Assembly (NCBI GenBank): GCA_029237695.1
Contig: CM055265.1
Span: 74,782,013 to 74,846,012, forward strand
Origin: Conchocele bisecta
Lineage: Eukaryota; Mollusca; Bivalvia; Lucinida; Thyasiridae
DNA: 64,000 nt
Reading direction: 5' to 3'
Numbering within the stretch: position 1 is the first letter of the stretch; each line of letters begins with the position of its first letter. A program made the position numbers and the translations under genes. Of this stretch, positions 42,440 to 52,757 are shown piece by piece. Below the pieces are notes generated by a model. The model worked only from the letters and a program-made list of their open reading frames with translations. It had not been told where the DNA came from and ran no database searches.

Positions 42440-43065
42440 TAAACTGAAATATATATTGCTAGCAACAAATATTTGGAGCTAGCAATAAATATTTGGAGAG
42501 CTCTCGAAATCATTTGGAGAACTCTCGAAATCAATTAATGATGTCTCGAAATCATTTGGAGAGCTCTCGAAATGATTTGGAGCGAGCATTATATAAAATT
42601 TGATTTGGAGAGCTCTCTAAATCATTTGGAGAGCTCTCGAAATCAATTAATGATATCTCGAAATCATTTAGAGAGCTCTCCAAATCAAGTCATATAATGC
42701 TCGCTACAAATGATTTCGAGAACTCTCTAAATGATTTCGAGATATTATTAATTGATTTCGAGAGCTCTCCAAATGATTTCGAGAGCTCTCCAAATGATTT
42801 CGAGAGCTCTCCAAATGATTTAGAGATAGCTCCAAATGATTTAGAGAGCTCTCCAAATCAAAGTTATATAATGCTCGCTACAAATGATTTAGAGAGCTCT
42901 CTAAATGATTTCGAGATATCATTAATTGATTTCGAGAGCTCTCCAAATGATTTCGAGAGCTCTCCAAATGATTTAGAGATAGCTCCAAATGATTTCGAGA
43001 GCTCTCCAAATCAAATGTTATATTGCTCGCTCCAAATGATTTCGAGAGCTCTCCAAATTATTTAT
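42440..43065. repeat. Array of 21-bp palindromes, GAGAGCTCTC core
   Basis: About 25 units of GATTT(C/G)GAGAGCTCTC(C/G)AAAT. The ten central bases GAGAGCTCTC are a perfect palindrome. Units on the left are mainly oriented CTCGAAATCATTTGG; those on the right are the mirror form. Spacers with ATAATGCTCGCTACAAATG recur at about 42697, 42871 and 43023, and inverted at 42581, dividing the array into larger blocks. The open frame across part of it simply reads the 7-residue unit repeatedly and is not a gene. Confidence 0.85.
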
Positions 43066-43332
43066 TTTGGTTATATTTTCAGTTACAGAAACAGTGAACC
43101 AATTTTTAAAATTTAACTTGCGTTTTCTTACATAAAATCCAAACCATCTGATTAGGTTTCGGAGTAGATTTCCCCATTGTTCAACTCTTGTTAAATTCCT
43201 TAGAGAGAGTGTTTAATAGAGAAACAATTTTTCAGGCACAACGTTGTGGCGAGTCATCCCCAAGTATTGGGTCCTAGGTCTGAGTCTTCCATCTGTGTGC
43301 TGAAGGTTTGTATTGCAATGCTTTGCTTAAAT
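43066..43332. other. No feature recognised
   Basis: AT-rich spacer between the palindrome array and the F11 element. Confidence 0.4.
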
Positions 43333-43695
43333 GCTCCAGATAAGGTGCGTATTGGCGTATTTTACACACTTATTTTAGCAGAATACGCATTTATTATCAA
43401 AAGTGGGAGTACAAAATACTCACAGTAATGTGAAAATACGCATTGATTTTCAAATTGAGTAGTGAAAATGCTGTAATAAAGTTGAAAACTTATTGAGTTG
43501 AGATGCAAAAAGCAAACGGTGTTTGCTTTTTGCAGCTCAAATAAAGTGGAATTTTTAAATTTGATTCATGTTTTATCATTTGTTCCCTATTTAATAAGGA
43601 AGAAAATCAATAATATATTTTGTAAAAGTAAAATAAGCATTGAATTTGAAAATCGGGGGTATAAGACTCTTTAGATACACAACTTATCTGGAGTG
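43333..43695. mobile_element. Palindromic MITE family F11 (GCTCCAGATAAGGTGCG)
   Basis: Left end GCTCCAGATAAGGTGCGTAT, right end AACTTATCTGGAGTGC. Inner arms include TTTGAGTTGAGATGCAAAAAG-like words around the hairpin GCAAAAAGCAAACGG / GTTTGCTTTTTGC. Other copies at 45470-45731 and 61687-62012; fragments at 550 and 53640. Confidence 0.7.
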
Positions 43696-44070
43696 CTGAC
43701 TGCCGATTGTATGGTGGCCGCCCATACCAGTGCATTTCTGTTTGTATACAAGACAAGCCATGTCATTTTCTACCCAAGATGCGTGATTTTCATTAAAAAG
43801 ATTTACAGAAACTGTGATATTTCAGTAAATGACATCGAAAGTTTACAACATTTTCATAGCAATGCGGAATTCTATTCATTTTCATTTCATGAACATTTCG
43901 CCAACTAGCGACCATTTATAGAAAATACTTAGTAACTATTTTCATGACAAACTGCAGATCTTCTTAGAAACAAAATCACCTGGCTCGTCTCATTATGACG
44001 TTGATGGTGAATGGGGACATTAAACGACAGCCAAGTAACCCTATCAACAGCACAGGCACAGCATGGAGAA
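43696..44070. other. No gene recognised
   Basis: No domain in any frame; the plus-strand open frame of 71 codons near 43693 is unremarkable. Confidence 0.4.
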
Positions 44071-44430
44071 TAGTAGGTTAGTGCCGTGAATGGGAAAAAT
44101 ATCCGGCAAGGCTCAAGAATGTCTTTATTTCTCATCAGAAGTATATGTTGTGACCACTCATTTGAACCGTCTCGCCGAGACGGTTCAAATGAGTGGTCAC
44201 AACATATACTTTGGTTCAGAAATAAGGAAACTAGATAGAGAATAGAAGGTTAGTGCCGTGAATTGGAAACAATATCTGGCGCGGCACGGAAACGGGATGT
44301 GCTCGGCTATTTATCCCGTCAACACCTGCAAATGGCTGTGAAATGCAAAACTGGTATTGACTGGATATCAAAAATGTTTCACGGCACCGTGTTTCACGGC
44401 ACATACGCACTGTGTTGACGGGATAAATAG
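44071..44430. mobile_element. Element F8, interrupted by a palindrome
   Basis: TAGTAGGTTAGTGCCGTGAA on the left; after the insert at 44116-44228 there is a second GAAGGTTAGTGCCGTGAATT and then CATTTATCCCGTCAACACC-type and TGTTGACGGGATAAATAG ends. A GTTTCACGGCAC word is locally doubled near 44385. Confidence 0.7.
44116..44228. mobile_element. Palindromic MITE, CCGTCTCG centre, nested in F8
   Basis: The arms TATATGTTGTGACCACTCAT and TTGAACCGTCTCG are mirrored exactly around the CGCCG centre. The outer parts TTTATTTCTC and GAAATAAGGA pair imperfectly. A half copy is at 30003-30058. Confidence 0.75.
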
Positions 44431-44431
44431 T

Positions 44432-44608
44432 GATATTGGCAAAAAGTGTAGATTCAGATGAGCCAGCTCGTGACGAGCCGTCTCATCATCATCTGTACTT
44501 TTTGCAAGTCATTTTCATGTTTTTGAGAACAAAAGCACCCCCTTTTCATAAATGAACTAGTCTGAAAATCATTATGTGAGTATTGGGTTGGTTGCAAAAT
44601 TAACATAT
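44432..44608. mobile_element. Element F17, left part
   Basis: GCAAAAAGTGTAGATTCAGA, CTCGTGACGAG and TCTGTACTTTTTGC form the hairpin, then AGTCTGAAAATCATTATGTG. The F2 MITE at 44623 interrupts the tail, which resumes as AGGGTGAAAGGGTTAA. Confidence 0.6.
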
Positions 44609-44622
44609 CAAATTTAATTTCC

Positions 44623-44848
44623 AGGGCCCGTTTCACTAAAATTCGTACGACTAAAATGTTCGTAAGTGCACATTTATGATCGTCTGGACATCTAAATTGA
44701 TGGATTTACATTTATATGCAGCCGATGCTCAATAAATGTAAATCCAATAATTGTTTACAAGAAATCATTGTTAATGTGAAATTTACAGACTATCATAATT
44801 TTGCACTTACGTACATTTTAGTCGTACGAAGTTTAGTGAAACGCCCCC
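44623..44848. mobile_element. MITE family F2, full copy
   Basis: AGGGCCCGTTTCACTAAA and TAGTGAAACGCCCCC ends with CGTACGACTAAAATGTTCG arms. The centre has GCAGCCGATGCTCAATAAAT. Nested in an F17 element. Confidence 0.85.
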
Positions 44849-44869
44849 AGTTACTAGGGTGAAAGGGTT

Positions 44870-44969
<100 letters not shown>

Positions 44970-45131
44970 CATTCACTACTATAGTGGTTACCTTCCGATG
45001 TCAAATTTTTTGTTCATCTGTAGACCCTGTGAGAAATAGTTGAGCTCATTAGACGTGGCAGGGAGGTCAGTACAGCAGGTTCCATGCTTAGACCACTCGT
45101 GAGTCCTGAAATATAGTGATTCCCAGAGCTC

Positions 45132-45440
45132 CAGTAGCCTATTTCATCAACATTGCAAAGTATACGTTAGTAGCAAAGTATACTTTGAGGGAGAAATTTT
45201 CAATTTTATGATAAATTTATTAATTTTTATTATACTGAATTTATTACATTATCACAGCCATTATGGCTGTGATAATGTAATAAATTCAGTATAATAAGTC
45301 TGCATACTTTTAATCATGAAATACATGCATTTGTTAGTTCTATATGAAATAATGCATTTCAGGAAAAATAAATGATTACTCCCTCAAAGTATACTTTGCT
45401 AGTAAAGTATATTTTGTAATGTTGATGAAATAGGCTACAG
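45132..45440. mobile_element. Palindromic MITE family F3, copy 2 (inverted centre)
   Basis: CAGTAGCCTATTTCATCAAC at the left and GTTGATGAAATAGGCTAC at the right. The asymmetric parts (TAATGATTTATT-type and AAATTTATTAATTTTTATT) occur in the order opposite to the 33187 copy, so it lies in the other orientation. Confidence 0.8.
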
Positions 45441-45469
45441 ATAAGTTTCGTTTCTAAAGAATATTACAC

Positions 45470-45731
45470 ACCAAGATTTCAATTTTAAAGCTTATTTTAC
45501 TTTTACAAATGTGTTAATGATTTTCTTTCTTCTAAAATAGTGAACAAATGATAAAAAAAATTAAATTCATTTATTTGAGCTTCAAAAAGAAAACACTGTT
45601 TCACTAATTCGAAAATCCTTGCGTATATTCACATTGCTGTAAGTGTTTTTTACTCCCATTTTTTGATAATCATGCGTATTCTGCTAAAGTAAGTGCGTAA
45701 ACTACGGCAAATACGCACCTTATCTGGAGCT
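45470..45731. mobile_element. MITE family F11, truncated copy
   Basis: Ends AATACGCACCTTATCTGGAG. Inner words ATTTGAGCTTCAAAAAG and GATAATCATGCGTATTCTGC match the arms of the copy at 43333. The other end is not well preserved. Confidence 0.65.
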
Positions 45732-45750
45732 CTGATCCAAGAAGTCCAGT

Positions 45751-45963
45751 TTAGGAGAAATGGGGATTATGGAATTTGCAGCCATGTAGAGTCAGACCAG
45801 ACGTTGCATCCAGGATTTGCACTGTTCGCCATTTCATCAAGCAAACACCTGTCATGCTTCTAACCAGCAATATAGCGTGTTATGAGGCTACAGGAGCGTG
45901 CTACTGGACCACAAGTTACACTGGTCATAATTACCATGAACCCCATTTCTCCAGTCACATATG
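45751..45963. mobile_element. MITE family F4, diverged copy
   Basis: TTAGGAGAAATGGGGATTAT at the left; AAACACCTGTCATGCTTC and CACTGGTCATAATTACCATG in the middle; CCCCATTTCTCCAGTCACAT at the right. More mutated than the copy at 41685. Confidence 0.75.
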
Positions 45964-45970
45964 AGATACA

Positions 45971-46200
45971 CCATGTGATTTTGTACCTTCGGACATCTGC
46001 GGAATTTCATTAAATATGTTAACAAAATTTACAATATTTTTCATAAAGTCAAAAGTTGACATGCGGAATTATTGTGATAATTTTGTCAACTTTTGACGCC
46101 ATTTACGGAAAATATTGTAAATTTTGAAAACGTATTTTATGAAATTGCGCAGAGGTCCGACGGTACAAAATCACATGCCGACGGTACAAAATCACATGCC
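45971..46200. mobile_element. Palindromic MITE, ATGTGATTTTGTACC ends
   Basis: ATGTGATTTTGTACCTTCGG at the left; the right end has CCGACGGTACAAAATCACAT present twice in tandem. The middle arms GTCAAAAGTTGAC and GTCAACTTTTGAC are exact inverted copies. Duplication of the terminal 20 bases at one end only is unusual. Confidence 0.75.
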
Positions 46201-46249
46201 GTGTCTCAAATTTTGTTTTCTACATGTGATACTCACCATAACCCGTAAG

Positions 46250-49200
46250 GAGCAGTATCCGAGAACAGATTGGTCCAGTGTGCCTTCATGTCTGCCATAA
46301 TTGTCTACAACATAACTATACTAGTCAGTCAGGATCAGTATCCGAGTACAGATTGGGCCAATGTACCTTCATGTCTGCCATGATTGTCTACAAAATAATT
46401 ATACTAGTCAGTCAGTCAGTATCCGAGTACAGATTGGGCCAATGTACCTTCATGTCTGCCATGATTGTCTACAAAATAATTATACTAGTCAGTCAGTCAG
46501 TATCCGAGTACAGATTGGGCCAGTGTACCTTCATGTCTGCCATGATTGTCTACAAAATAATTATACTAGTCAGTCAGTCAGTATCCGAGTACAGATTGGG
46601 CCAATGTACCTTCATGTCTGCCATGATTGTCTACAAAATAATTATACTAGTCAGTCAGGATCAGTATCCGAGTACAGATTGGGCCAGTGTACCTTCATGT
46701 CTGCCATGATTGTCTACAAAATAATTATACTAGTCAGTCAGGATCAGTATCCGAGTACAGCTTGGGCCAGTGTACCGTCATGTCTGCCATGATAGTCTAC
46801 ACAATAATTATACCAGTCAGTCAGGTTCAGTATCCGAGTACAGATTGGGCCAGTGTACCTTCATGCCTGCCATGATAGTCTACACAATAATTATACCAGT
46901 CAGTCAGGATCAGTATCAGAGTACAGATTGGGCCGATGTACCTTCATGTCTGCCATGATAGTCTACACAATAATTATACCAGTCAGTCAGTATCAGTATC
47001 CGAGTACAGATTGGGCCAGTGTACCTTCATGTCTGCCATGATAGTCTACACAATAATTATACCAGTCAGTCAGGATCAGTATCAGAGTACAGATTGGGCC
47101 GATGTACCTTCATGTCTGCCATGATAGTCTACACAATAATTATACCAGTCAGTCAGTATCAGTATCCGAGTACAGATTGAGCCAGTGTACCTTCATGATG
47201 TCTGCCATGAGTGTCTACACAATAATTATACTAGTCAGTCAGTCAGTATCCGAGAACAGATTGGGCCAGTGTACCTTCATGTATACCATGATTGTCTACA
47301 CAATAATCATACTAGTCAGTCAGGATCAGTATCCGAGTACAGATTGGGCCAGTATACCTTCATGTCTGCCATGATTGTCTACAAAATAATTATACTAGTC
47401 AGTCAGGATCAGTATCCGAGTACAGATTGGGCCAGTGTGCCTTTATGTCTGCCATGATTGTCTACAAAAAAATTATACTAGTCAGTCAGGATCAGTATCC
47501 GAGTACAGATTGGACCAGTGTGCCTTCATGTCTGCCATGATTGTCTACAAAATAATTATACTAGTCAGTCAGGATCAGTATCCGAGTACAGATTGGGCAA
47601 GTGTACATTCATGTCTACCATGATTGTCTACAAAATAATTATGCTAGTCAGTCAGTCAGTATCCGAGTACAGATTGGGCCAGTGTACCTTCATGTCTGCC
47701 ATGATTGTCTACACAATAATTATGCTAGTCAGTCAGTCAGTATCCGAGTACAGATTGGGCCAGTGTGCCTTCATGTCTGCCATGATTGTCTACACAATAA
47801 TTATGCTAGTCAGTCAGTCAGTATCCGAGTACAGATTGGGCCAGTGTACCTTCATGTCCGCCATGATTGTCTACAAAATAATTATACTAGTCAGTCAGGA
47901 TCAGTATCCGAGTACAGATTGGGCCAGTGTGCCTTCATGTCTGCCATGATTGTCTACACAATAATTATGCTAGTCAGTCAGTCAGTCAGTATCCGAGTAC
48001 AGATTGGGCCAGTGTACCTTCATGTATACCATGATTGTCTACACAATAAGCATACTAGTCAGTCAGGATCAGTATCCGAGTACAGATTGGGCTAGTATAC
48101 CTTCATGTCTGCCATGATTGTCTACACAATAATTATACCAGTCAGTCAGGATCAGAATCCGAGTACAGATTGGGCCAATGTACCTTCATGTCTGCCATGA
48201 TTGTCTACAAAATAATTATACTAGTCAGTCAGGATCAGTAGCCGAGTACATATTGGGCCAATGTATCTTCATGTCTGCCATGATTGTCTACAAAATAATT
48301 AGACTAGTCAGTCATGATCAGTATCCGAGTACAGATTGGGCCAGTGTACCTTCATGTCTACCATGATTGTCTACAAAATAATTATACTAGTCAGTCAGGA
48401 TCAGTATCCGAGTACAGATTGGGCTAATGTACCTTCATGTCTGCCATGATTGTCTACAAAATAATTATACCAGTCAGTCAGTATCCGAGTACAGATTGGG
48501 CCAGTGTACCTTCATGTCTGCCATGATTTTCTACAAAATAATTATACTAGTCAGTCAGTCAGTATCCAAGTACAGCTTGGGCCAGTGTACCTTAATGTCT
48601 GCCATGATTGTCTACAAAATAATTATACTAGTCAGTCAGGATCAGTATCCGAATACAGATTGGGCCAATGTACCTTCATGTCTGCCATGATTGTCTACAA
48701 AATAATTAGACTAGTCAGTCATGATCAGTATCCGAGTACAGATTGGGCCAGTGTACCTTCATGTCTACCATGATTGTCTACAAAATAATTATACTAGTCA
48801 GTCAGGATCAGTATCCGAGTACAGATTGGGCTAATGTACCTTCATGTCTGCCATGATTGTCTACAAAATAATTATACCAGTCAGTCAGTATCCGAGTACA
48901 GATTGGGCCAGTGTACCTTCATGTCTGCCATGATTTTCTACAAAATAATTATACTAGTCAGTCAGTCAGTATCCAAGTACAGCTTGGGCCAGTGTACCTT
49001 AATGTCTGCCATGATTGTCTACAAAATAATTATACTAGTCAGTCAGGATCAGTATCTGAGTACAGATTGGGCCAGTGTACCTTCATGTCTGCCATGATTG
49101 TCTACAAAATAATTATACTAGTCAGTCAGTCAGTATCCAAGTACAGCTTGGGCCAGTGTACCTTAATGTCTGCCATGATTGTCTACAAAATAATTATACT

Positions 49201-49874
49201 AGTCAGTCAGGATCAGTATCTGAGTACAGATTGGGCCAGTGTGCCTTCATGTCTGCCATGATTATCTACAAAATAATTATATTAGTCAGTCAGGATCAGT
49301 ATCCGAGTACATATTGGGCCAGTGTGCCTTCATGTCTGCCATGATTGTCTACAAAATAATTATATTAGTCAGTCAGGATCAGTATCCGAGTACAGATTGG
49401 GCCAATGTACCTTCATGTCTGCCATGATTGTCTACAAAATAATTATACTAGTCAGTCAGGATCAGTATCCGAGTACAGATTGGGCCAGTGTACCTTCATG
49501 TCTGTCATGATTGTCTACAAAATAATTATACTAGTCAGTCAGGTTCAGTATCCGAGTACAGATTGGGCCAGTGTGCCTTCATGTCTGCCATGATTGTCTA
49601 CAAAATAATTATACTAGTCAGTCAGGATCAGTATCCGAGTACAGATTGGGCCAGTGTACCTTCATGTCTGCCATGATTGTCTACAAAATAATTATACTAG
49701 TCAGTCAGGTTCAGTATCCGAGTACAGATTGGGCCAGTGTGCCTTCATGTCTGCCATGATTGTCTACACAATAATTATACTAGTCAGTCAGGATCAGTAT
49801 CTGAGTACAGATTGGGCCAGTGTACCTTCATGTCTGCCATGATTGGCTACAAAATAATGAGACTAGTCAGTCAA
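46250..49874 (+). repeat. 83-bp minisatellite (VNTR), about 44 copies
   Basis: The unit reads TCATGTCTGCCATGATTGTC, TACAAAATAATTATACTAGT, CAGTCAGGATCAGTATCCGA and GTACAGATTGGGCCAGTGTA followed by CCT. Most units are 83 bp; others are 81 bp (CAGTCAGTCAGTATCC in place of CAGTCAGGATCAGTATCC), and a few are 77. A block of about 407 bp (five units) from about 48270 is repeated from about 48677, marked by the rare CAGTCATGATCAG variant. The open frames across the array result from the 81-bp units being multiples of three and are not conserved as protein. No spacers, so it is not a CRISPR. Confidence 0.95.
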
Positions 49875-50025
49875 AAAGAATTACACTATCTATGAATATT
49901 ATAGCTTTGAAATCACTATAAACGGGGAAATTGAAGGTAGAAATCAATATTTTATTCCAGAAAAGGATGCTCCCGCGCCTCTTTCCAAACACGCTTCACA
50001 ATTCGCACCCCCTCGGGAAGAACCT

Positions 50026-50233
50026 GGGGCCGTCTCACTAAACTTCGTACGAATAAAATGTTCGCAAGTGCATATTTAGGATCGGCTTGAAATTTCAATT
50101 GATGGACTTACATTTATAGAGCATAGGCCAATAATCGTTTACAAGAAAACATTGTTAATGTGACATTTACAGACTATCATATGTTTGCACTTACACACAT
50201 TTTAGTCGTACGAAGTTTAGTGAAACGCCCCCC
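50026..50233. mobile_element. MITE family F2, full copy
   Basis: GGGGCCGTCTCACTAAACTT and TTTAGTGAAACGCCCCCC ends. The arms CGTACGAATAAAATGTTCGC and TTTTAGTCGTACGAAG are inverted. It is slightly diverged from the 39007 and 44623 copies. Confidence 0.85.
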
Positions 50234-50299
50234 AGGTTACACCACTGCTAGTACTATACAAAACAAGAAATGCGTCTGTCGAACGCGGATGCCACCTGC

Positions 50300-50478
50300 A
50301 GCATATTTGAGAAACTGTGACAAAGTGGTTAACCGAAATTTGAGAAACTGTGACAAAGTGGTGAACCGAAAAGTGTGACGGACGGACGGACAGACGGATG
50401 GACAGACGGACAGACAGACAGACGGACGGTCCAAACACTATATGCCACCCGTTTCTTCGAAACCCGGTGGCATAAAAA
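50300..50478 (+). repeat. (GACG)n tract and terminal hairpin of an unnamed element
   Basis: A 31-bp unit, TTTGAGAAACTGTGACAAAG and TGGT(T/G)AACCG, is present twice. It is followed by a GACGGACGGACGGACAGACG tract (50376-50430) and the hairpin ATGCCACCCGTTTC-ttc-GAAACCCGGTGGCAT (about 50442-50473). The same order, GACG tract then about 15 bases then hairpin, ends other elements at 38310-38370 and 59950-60029. The next TIR element starts directly after it. Confidence 0.65.
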
Positions 50479-50626
50479 AGAGAGTCCGCAGACGATAGCT
50501 TGCTACTTGTTTATAAACAAACAATCAATATCCATAACATGATATAGGTAAGGTAGGTATGTAAACACTTATTGATTGCACGGTTATAACGATCAATATC
50601 GATGCCACTGTCAATGTTTGCATGTG

Positions 50627-50709
50627 TCTATGATAGTGCAGTGGTTAGCCACGAATACTATGAACACAGCGTTTGTGAGTTCGAGTCGCAAAACTGTACC
50701 TTTTTTTTT
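50627..50709 (+). ncRNA. tRNA-like pol III unit in element A, left
   Basis: TAGTGCAGTGG fits box A (TRGYNNARYNG) at about 50634; GAGTTCGAGTC fits box B at about 50678, with a possible T-stem TTGTG/CGCAA around it. T9 at 50701 would end pol III transcription. There is no matching acceptor stem, so it is not an ordinary tRNA. It faces into the element. Confidence 0.55.
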
Positions 50710-50865
50710 CTTTTAGCTTAAAAAAACCCAAGTCAAACAGGTTTAAATTTAGTGTATACAACACGCACAAAGTTACTTTGCCGTACAATTCCTTCAGATT
50801 TAGCAGGCGCAAAGTCATTCCGAGTGCGTTTTTTTTTTTCAATTCATACGCATTCGATAAAAGCA

Positions 50866-51239
50866 ATGGCTGATAACGCTCCAGGCAAATCGTCGATCAT
50901 CAGAAATGTTCTGAAAATTTGCAAAGAGGAGAAGATTGCAGGCTCTTTGCAAATACCAGTGGAGAAGGCCACAGCAAGGGCAGCCAACTACACTGGCGTC
51001 AGCTAGTGGACATGTCGACGTATCGCTAGGGCGTCAGGAGAAACGTCACGGGAACCACGACGTGACCGTTACGTCGTGTACGCGTTTGACAGAGACGTTA
51101 TACGGCGCACAGTTCATGAGACATTGCTGTGGAGGAAGCTATTGCGCGGTTCATCATCGAGGTGACGGATGAAGAGGGCACGGACACAGCATCCACAGCC
51201 AGTGACTGCTCTGACACCGACACAGCTTTTGAAAATTAA
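50866..51239 (+). pseudogene. Internally deleted DDE-family transposase (N- and C-terminal remains)
   Basis: ATG at 50866 starts a 46-codon frame with GKSSIIRNVLKICKEEK and EKATARAANYTGVS, an N-terminal DNA-binding region. After the TAG a shifted frame gives REPRRDRYVVYAFDRDVIRR and TVHE. It then jumps to VEEAIARFIIEVTDEEGTDT and an acidic Ser/Asp-rich end, TAA at 51237. This N- and C-terminal pairing matches, from memory, a transposase family frequent in bivalve and arthropod genomes whose middle carries an IYLDETYVH-type catalytic core. The whole core is missing, so the product cannot be active. A T-rich tract ending in AG lies upstream near 50715. Confidence 0.65.
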
Positions 51240-51371
51240 GCTGACGAAAAGAATGCACACATTTCCCCTACACATCGAAATCGAGTACAGACCCTCATAA
51301 AAAACACACAAAAAACAATAACAAAAAACAACAAAAACAACAACTAAAATTTGTTTTCCTTTTATAACATA

Positions 51372-51402
51372 CGGTTGTGTGGGGGTTTGAACCACTGACC
51401 TT
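51372..51402 (-). ncRNA. tRNA box B-like sequence in element A, right
   Basis: The minus strand reads GTCAGTGGTTCAAACCCCCA, with GGTTCAAACCC fitting box B except one base. A box A is not evident because the minisatellite begins where it would be expected. It faces into the element, opposite to the unit at 50627. Confidence 0.4.
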
Positions 51403-51423
51403 GTGACTAAAAGTTAATATTAC

Positions 51424-51975
51424 TAACAACTTCCACATACCCACTAACAACTTCCACATACCCACTAACACCTTCCACATACCCACTAACACCTTCCACA
51501 TATCCACATACCCACTAACACCTTCCACATACCCACTAACAACTTCCACATACCCACTAACACCTTCCACATACCCACTAACACCTTCCACATACCCACT
51601 ACACCTTCCACATACCCACTACACTACCCACTAACACCTTCCACATACCCACTAACACCTTCCACATACCCACTACACCTTCCACATACCCACTAACACC
51701 TTCCACATACCCACTTCCACATACCCACTAACACCTTCCACATACCCACTAACTTCCACATACCACTAACACCTTCCACATACCCACTAACACCTTCCAC
51801 ATACCCACTCACTTCCATACCCACTAACACCTTCCACATACCCACTAACACCTTCCACATACCCACTAACAACTTCCACAAACACCTTCCACATACCCAC
51901 TAACAACTTCCACATACCCACTAACACCTTCCACATACCTTCCACATACCCACTAACATCTTCCACATACCCACT
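51424..51975 (+). repeat. 21-bp minisatellite (ACCTTCCACATACCCACTAA), about 26 copies
   Basis: The unit ACCTTCCACATACCCACTAAC, mostly 21 bp, has frequent deletions of 1-15 bases. AACTTCCACA replaces ACCTTCCACA in some units. Unlike the other 21-bp arrays it is not palindromic. It separates the right tRNA-like sequence from the right TIR of element A. Confidence 0.9.
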
Positions 51976-52277
51976 GCGCTACACACCATTATCTGTATAT
52001 ACGGCGAAAGCTGGCACAAATTATATCACTTCTTGTGCAGTGAATTGGAACGTGGCTATAATAAGATAACTTACCTGTTTTACCTATTTATAAAGTCGGC
52101 TGTAGACTGCTAGCAACTTATTATCGTCTGCCTATTATATGTATAGTCCGCAGACGATAACTTGCTACTTGTTTACATACAAACCGATCATAAACAAAAC
52201 ACAGAATAGGTGAGACAGGTAAATATACCCGTGGCAATATTCCTTTTCAATATTGATTTTTGAGATTTGTTATCAAG

Positions 52278-52346
52278 TGTTATGTAGTCGAGGGGTTACA
52301 GTGAAGATAACAATGCCGTAGGTAGTGAGTTCGAATCTTAGTTTTT
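52278..52346 (+). ncRNA. tRNA-like pol III unit in element B, left
   Basis: TAGTCGAGGGGTTACA is box A-like, GAGTTCGAATC is a perfect box B, and TTTTT follows at 52342. The distance between boxes is about 40 bases, near the tRNA norm. Confidence 0.5.
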
Positions 52347-52646
52347 CATACATGTATACACATATATTTTTATTTGTTTATATTTTATTATATATTTCTT
52401 TTGTATGTGTGTTGCTATTACAAATTACATTAAGTAAGCATGAGATAGATTACATGTAGAACGTTAGTCTCTCACTTTGAAGAAAACTAATAACTAAATG
52501 CACATACGTGTGTACATGAAGAATCTTGGAGTATGTTCTCGCAGATCATATCATATTGAGGTCAAACAGTAATAGTGATAACCCTCACCGTTTCACTTAT
52601 TCCCTTCTCCAGCAAGCAGTCATAACAAAAAAACAGAATGATATCA

Positions 52647-52757
52647 CAAAAGTAATGCGTTTTGTGAGGTTCGAACTCTCGACCAGATAAAATGAACAAA
52701 AGTTCCGCTAACGTATGGATATGCTCCCGCTTCGATACCACTGAGCCACACTACATG
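52647..52757 (-). ncRNA. tRNA-like pol III unit in element B, right
   Basis: The minus strand has TGGCTCAGTGGTATCGA (box A, perfect) and GAGTTCGAACCTC (box B, perfect), then TTTTG-like T-run. The boxes are about 60 bases apart, as in tRNAs with a long variable arm or an intron. No clear acceptor stem. Confidence 0.55.

Larger units (their letters stand above)
50484..52132. mobile_element. TIR element A (GCAGACGATA ends) with tRNA-like ends and a relic transposase
   Basis: The left TIR TCCGCAGACGATAGCTTGCT matches the right end TAGCAACTTATTATCGTCTG in inverse orientation (GCAGACGATAATAAGTTGCTA). Inside, in order: a plus-strand tRNA-like sequence with an oligo-T terminator, a transposase remnant, a minus-strand tRNA box B-like sequence, and a 21-bp minisatellite. 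A related element B follows at 52144. Confidence 0.7.

Noticed and set aside
42697..43116. Open frame with NDFESSPNDFESSPN repeats
   Set aside because: It is the translation of the 21-bp palindrome array; the seven-residue repeat follows from the 21-bp period.
46278..49842. Many open frames with repeated HVCHDCLQNNYTSQS-type peptides
   Set aside because: They only read the 83/81-bp minisatellite in successive frames; all are broken by the 83-bp units and none has a start or splice context of its own.
46250..49874. CRISPR-like direct repeats
   Set aside because: The units abut without unique spacers and the window is eukaryotic; it is a VNTR.
51295..51881. Open frames with MWKVLVG or VEGVSGY repeats
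   Set aside because: They are antisense readings of the 21-bp minisatellite.
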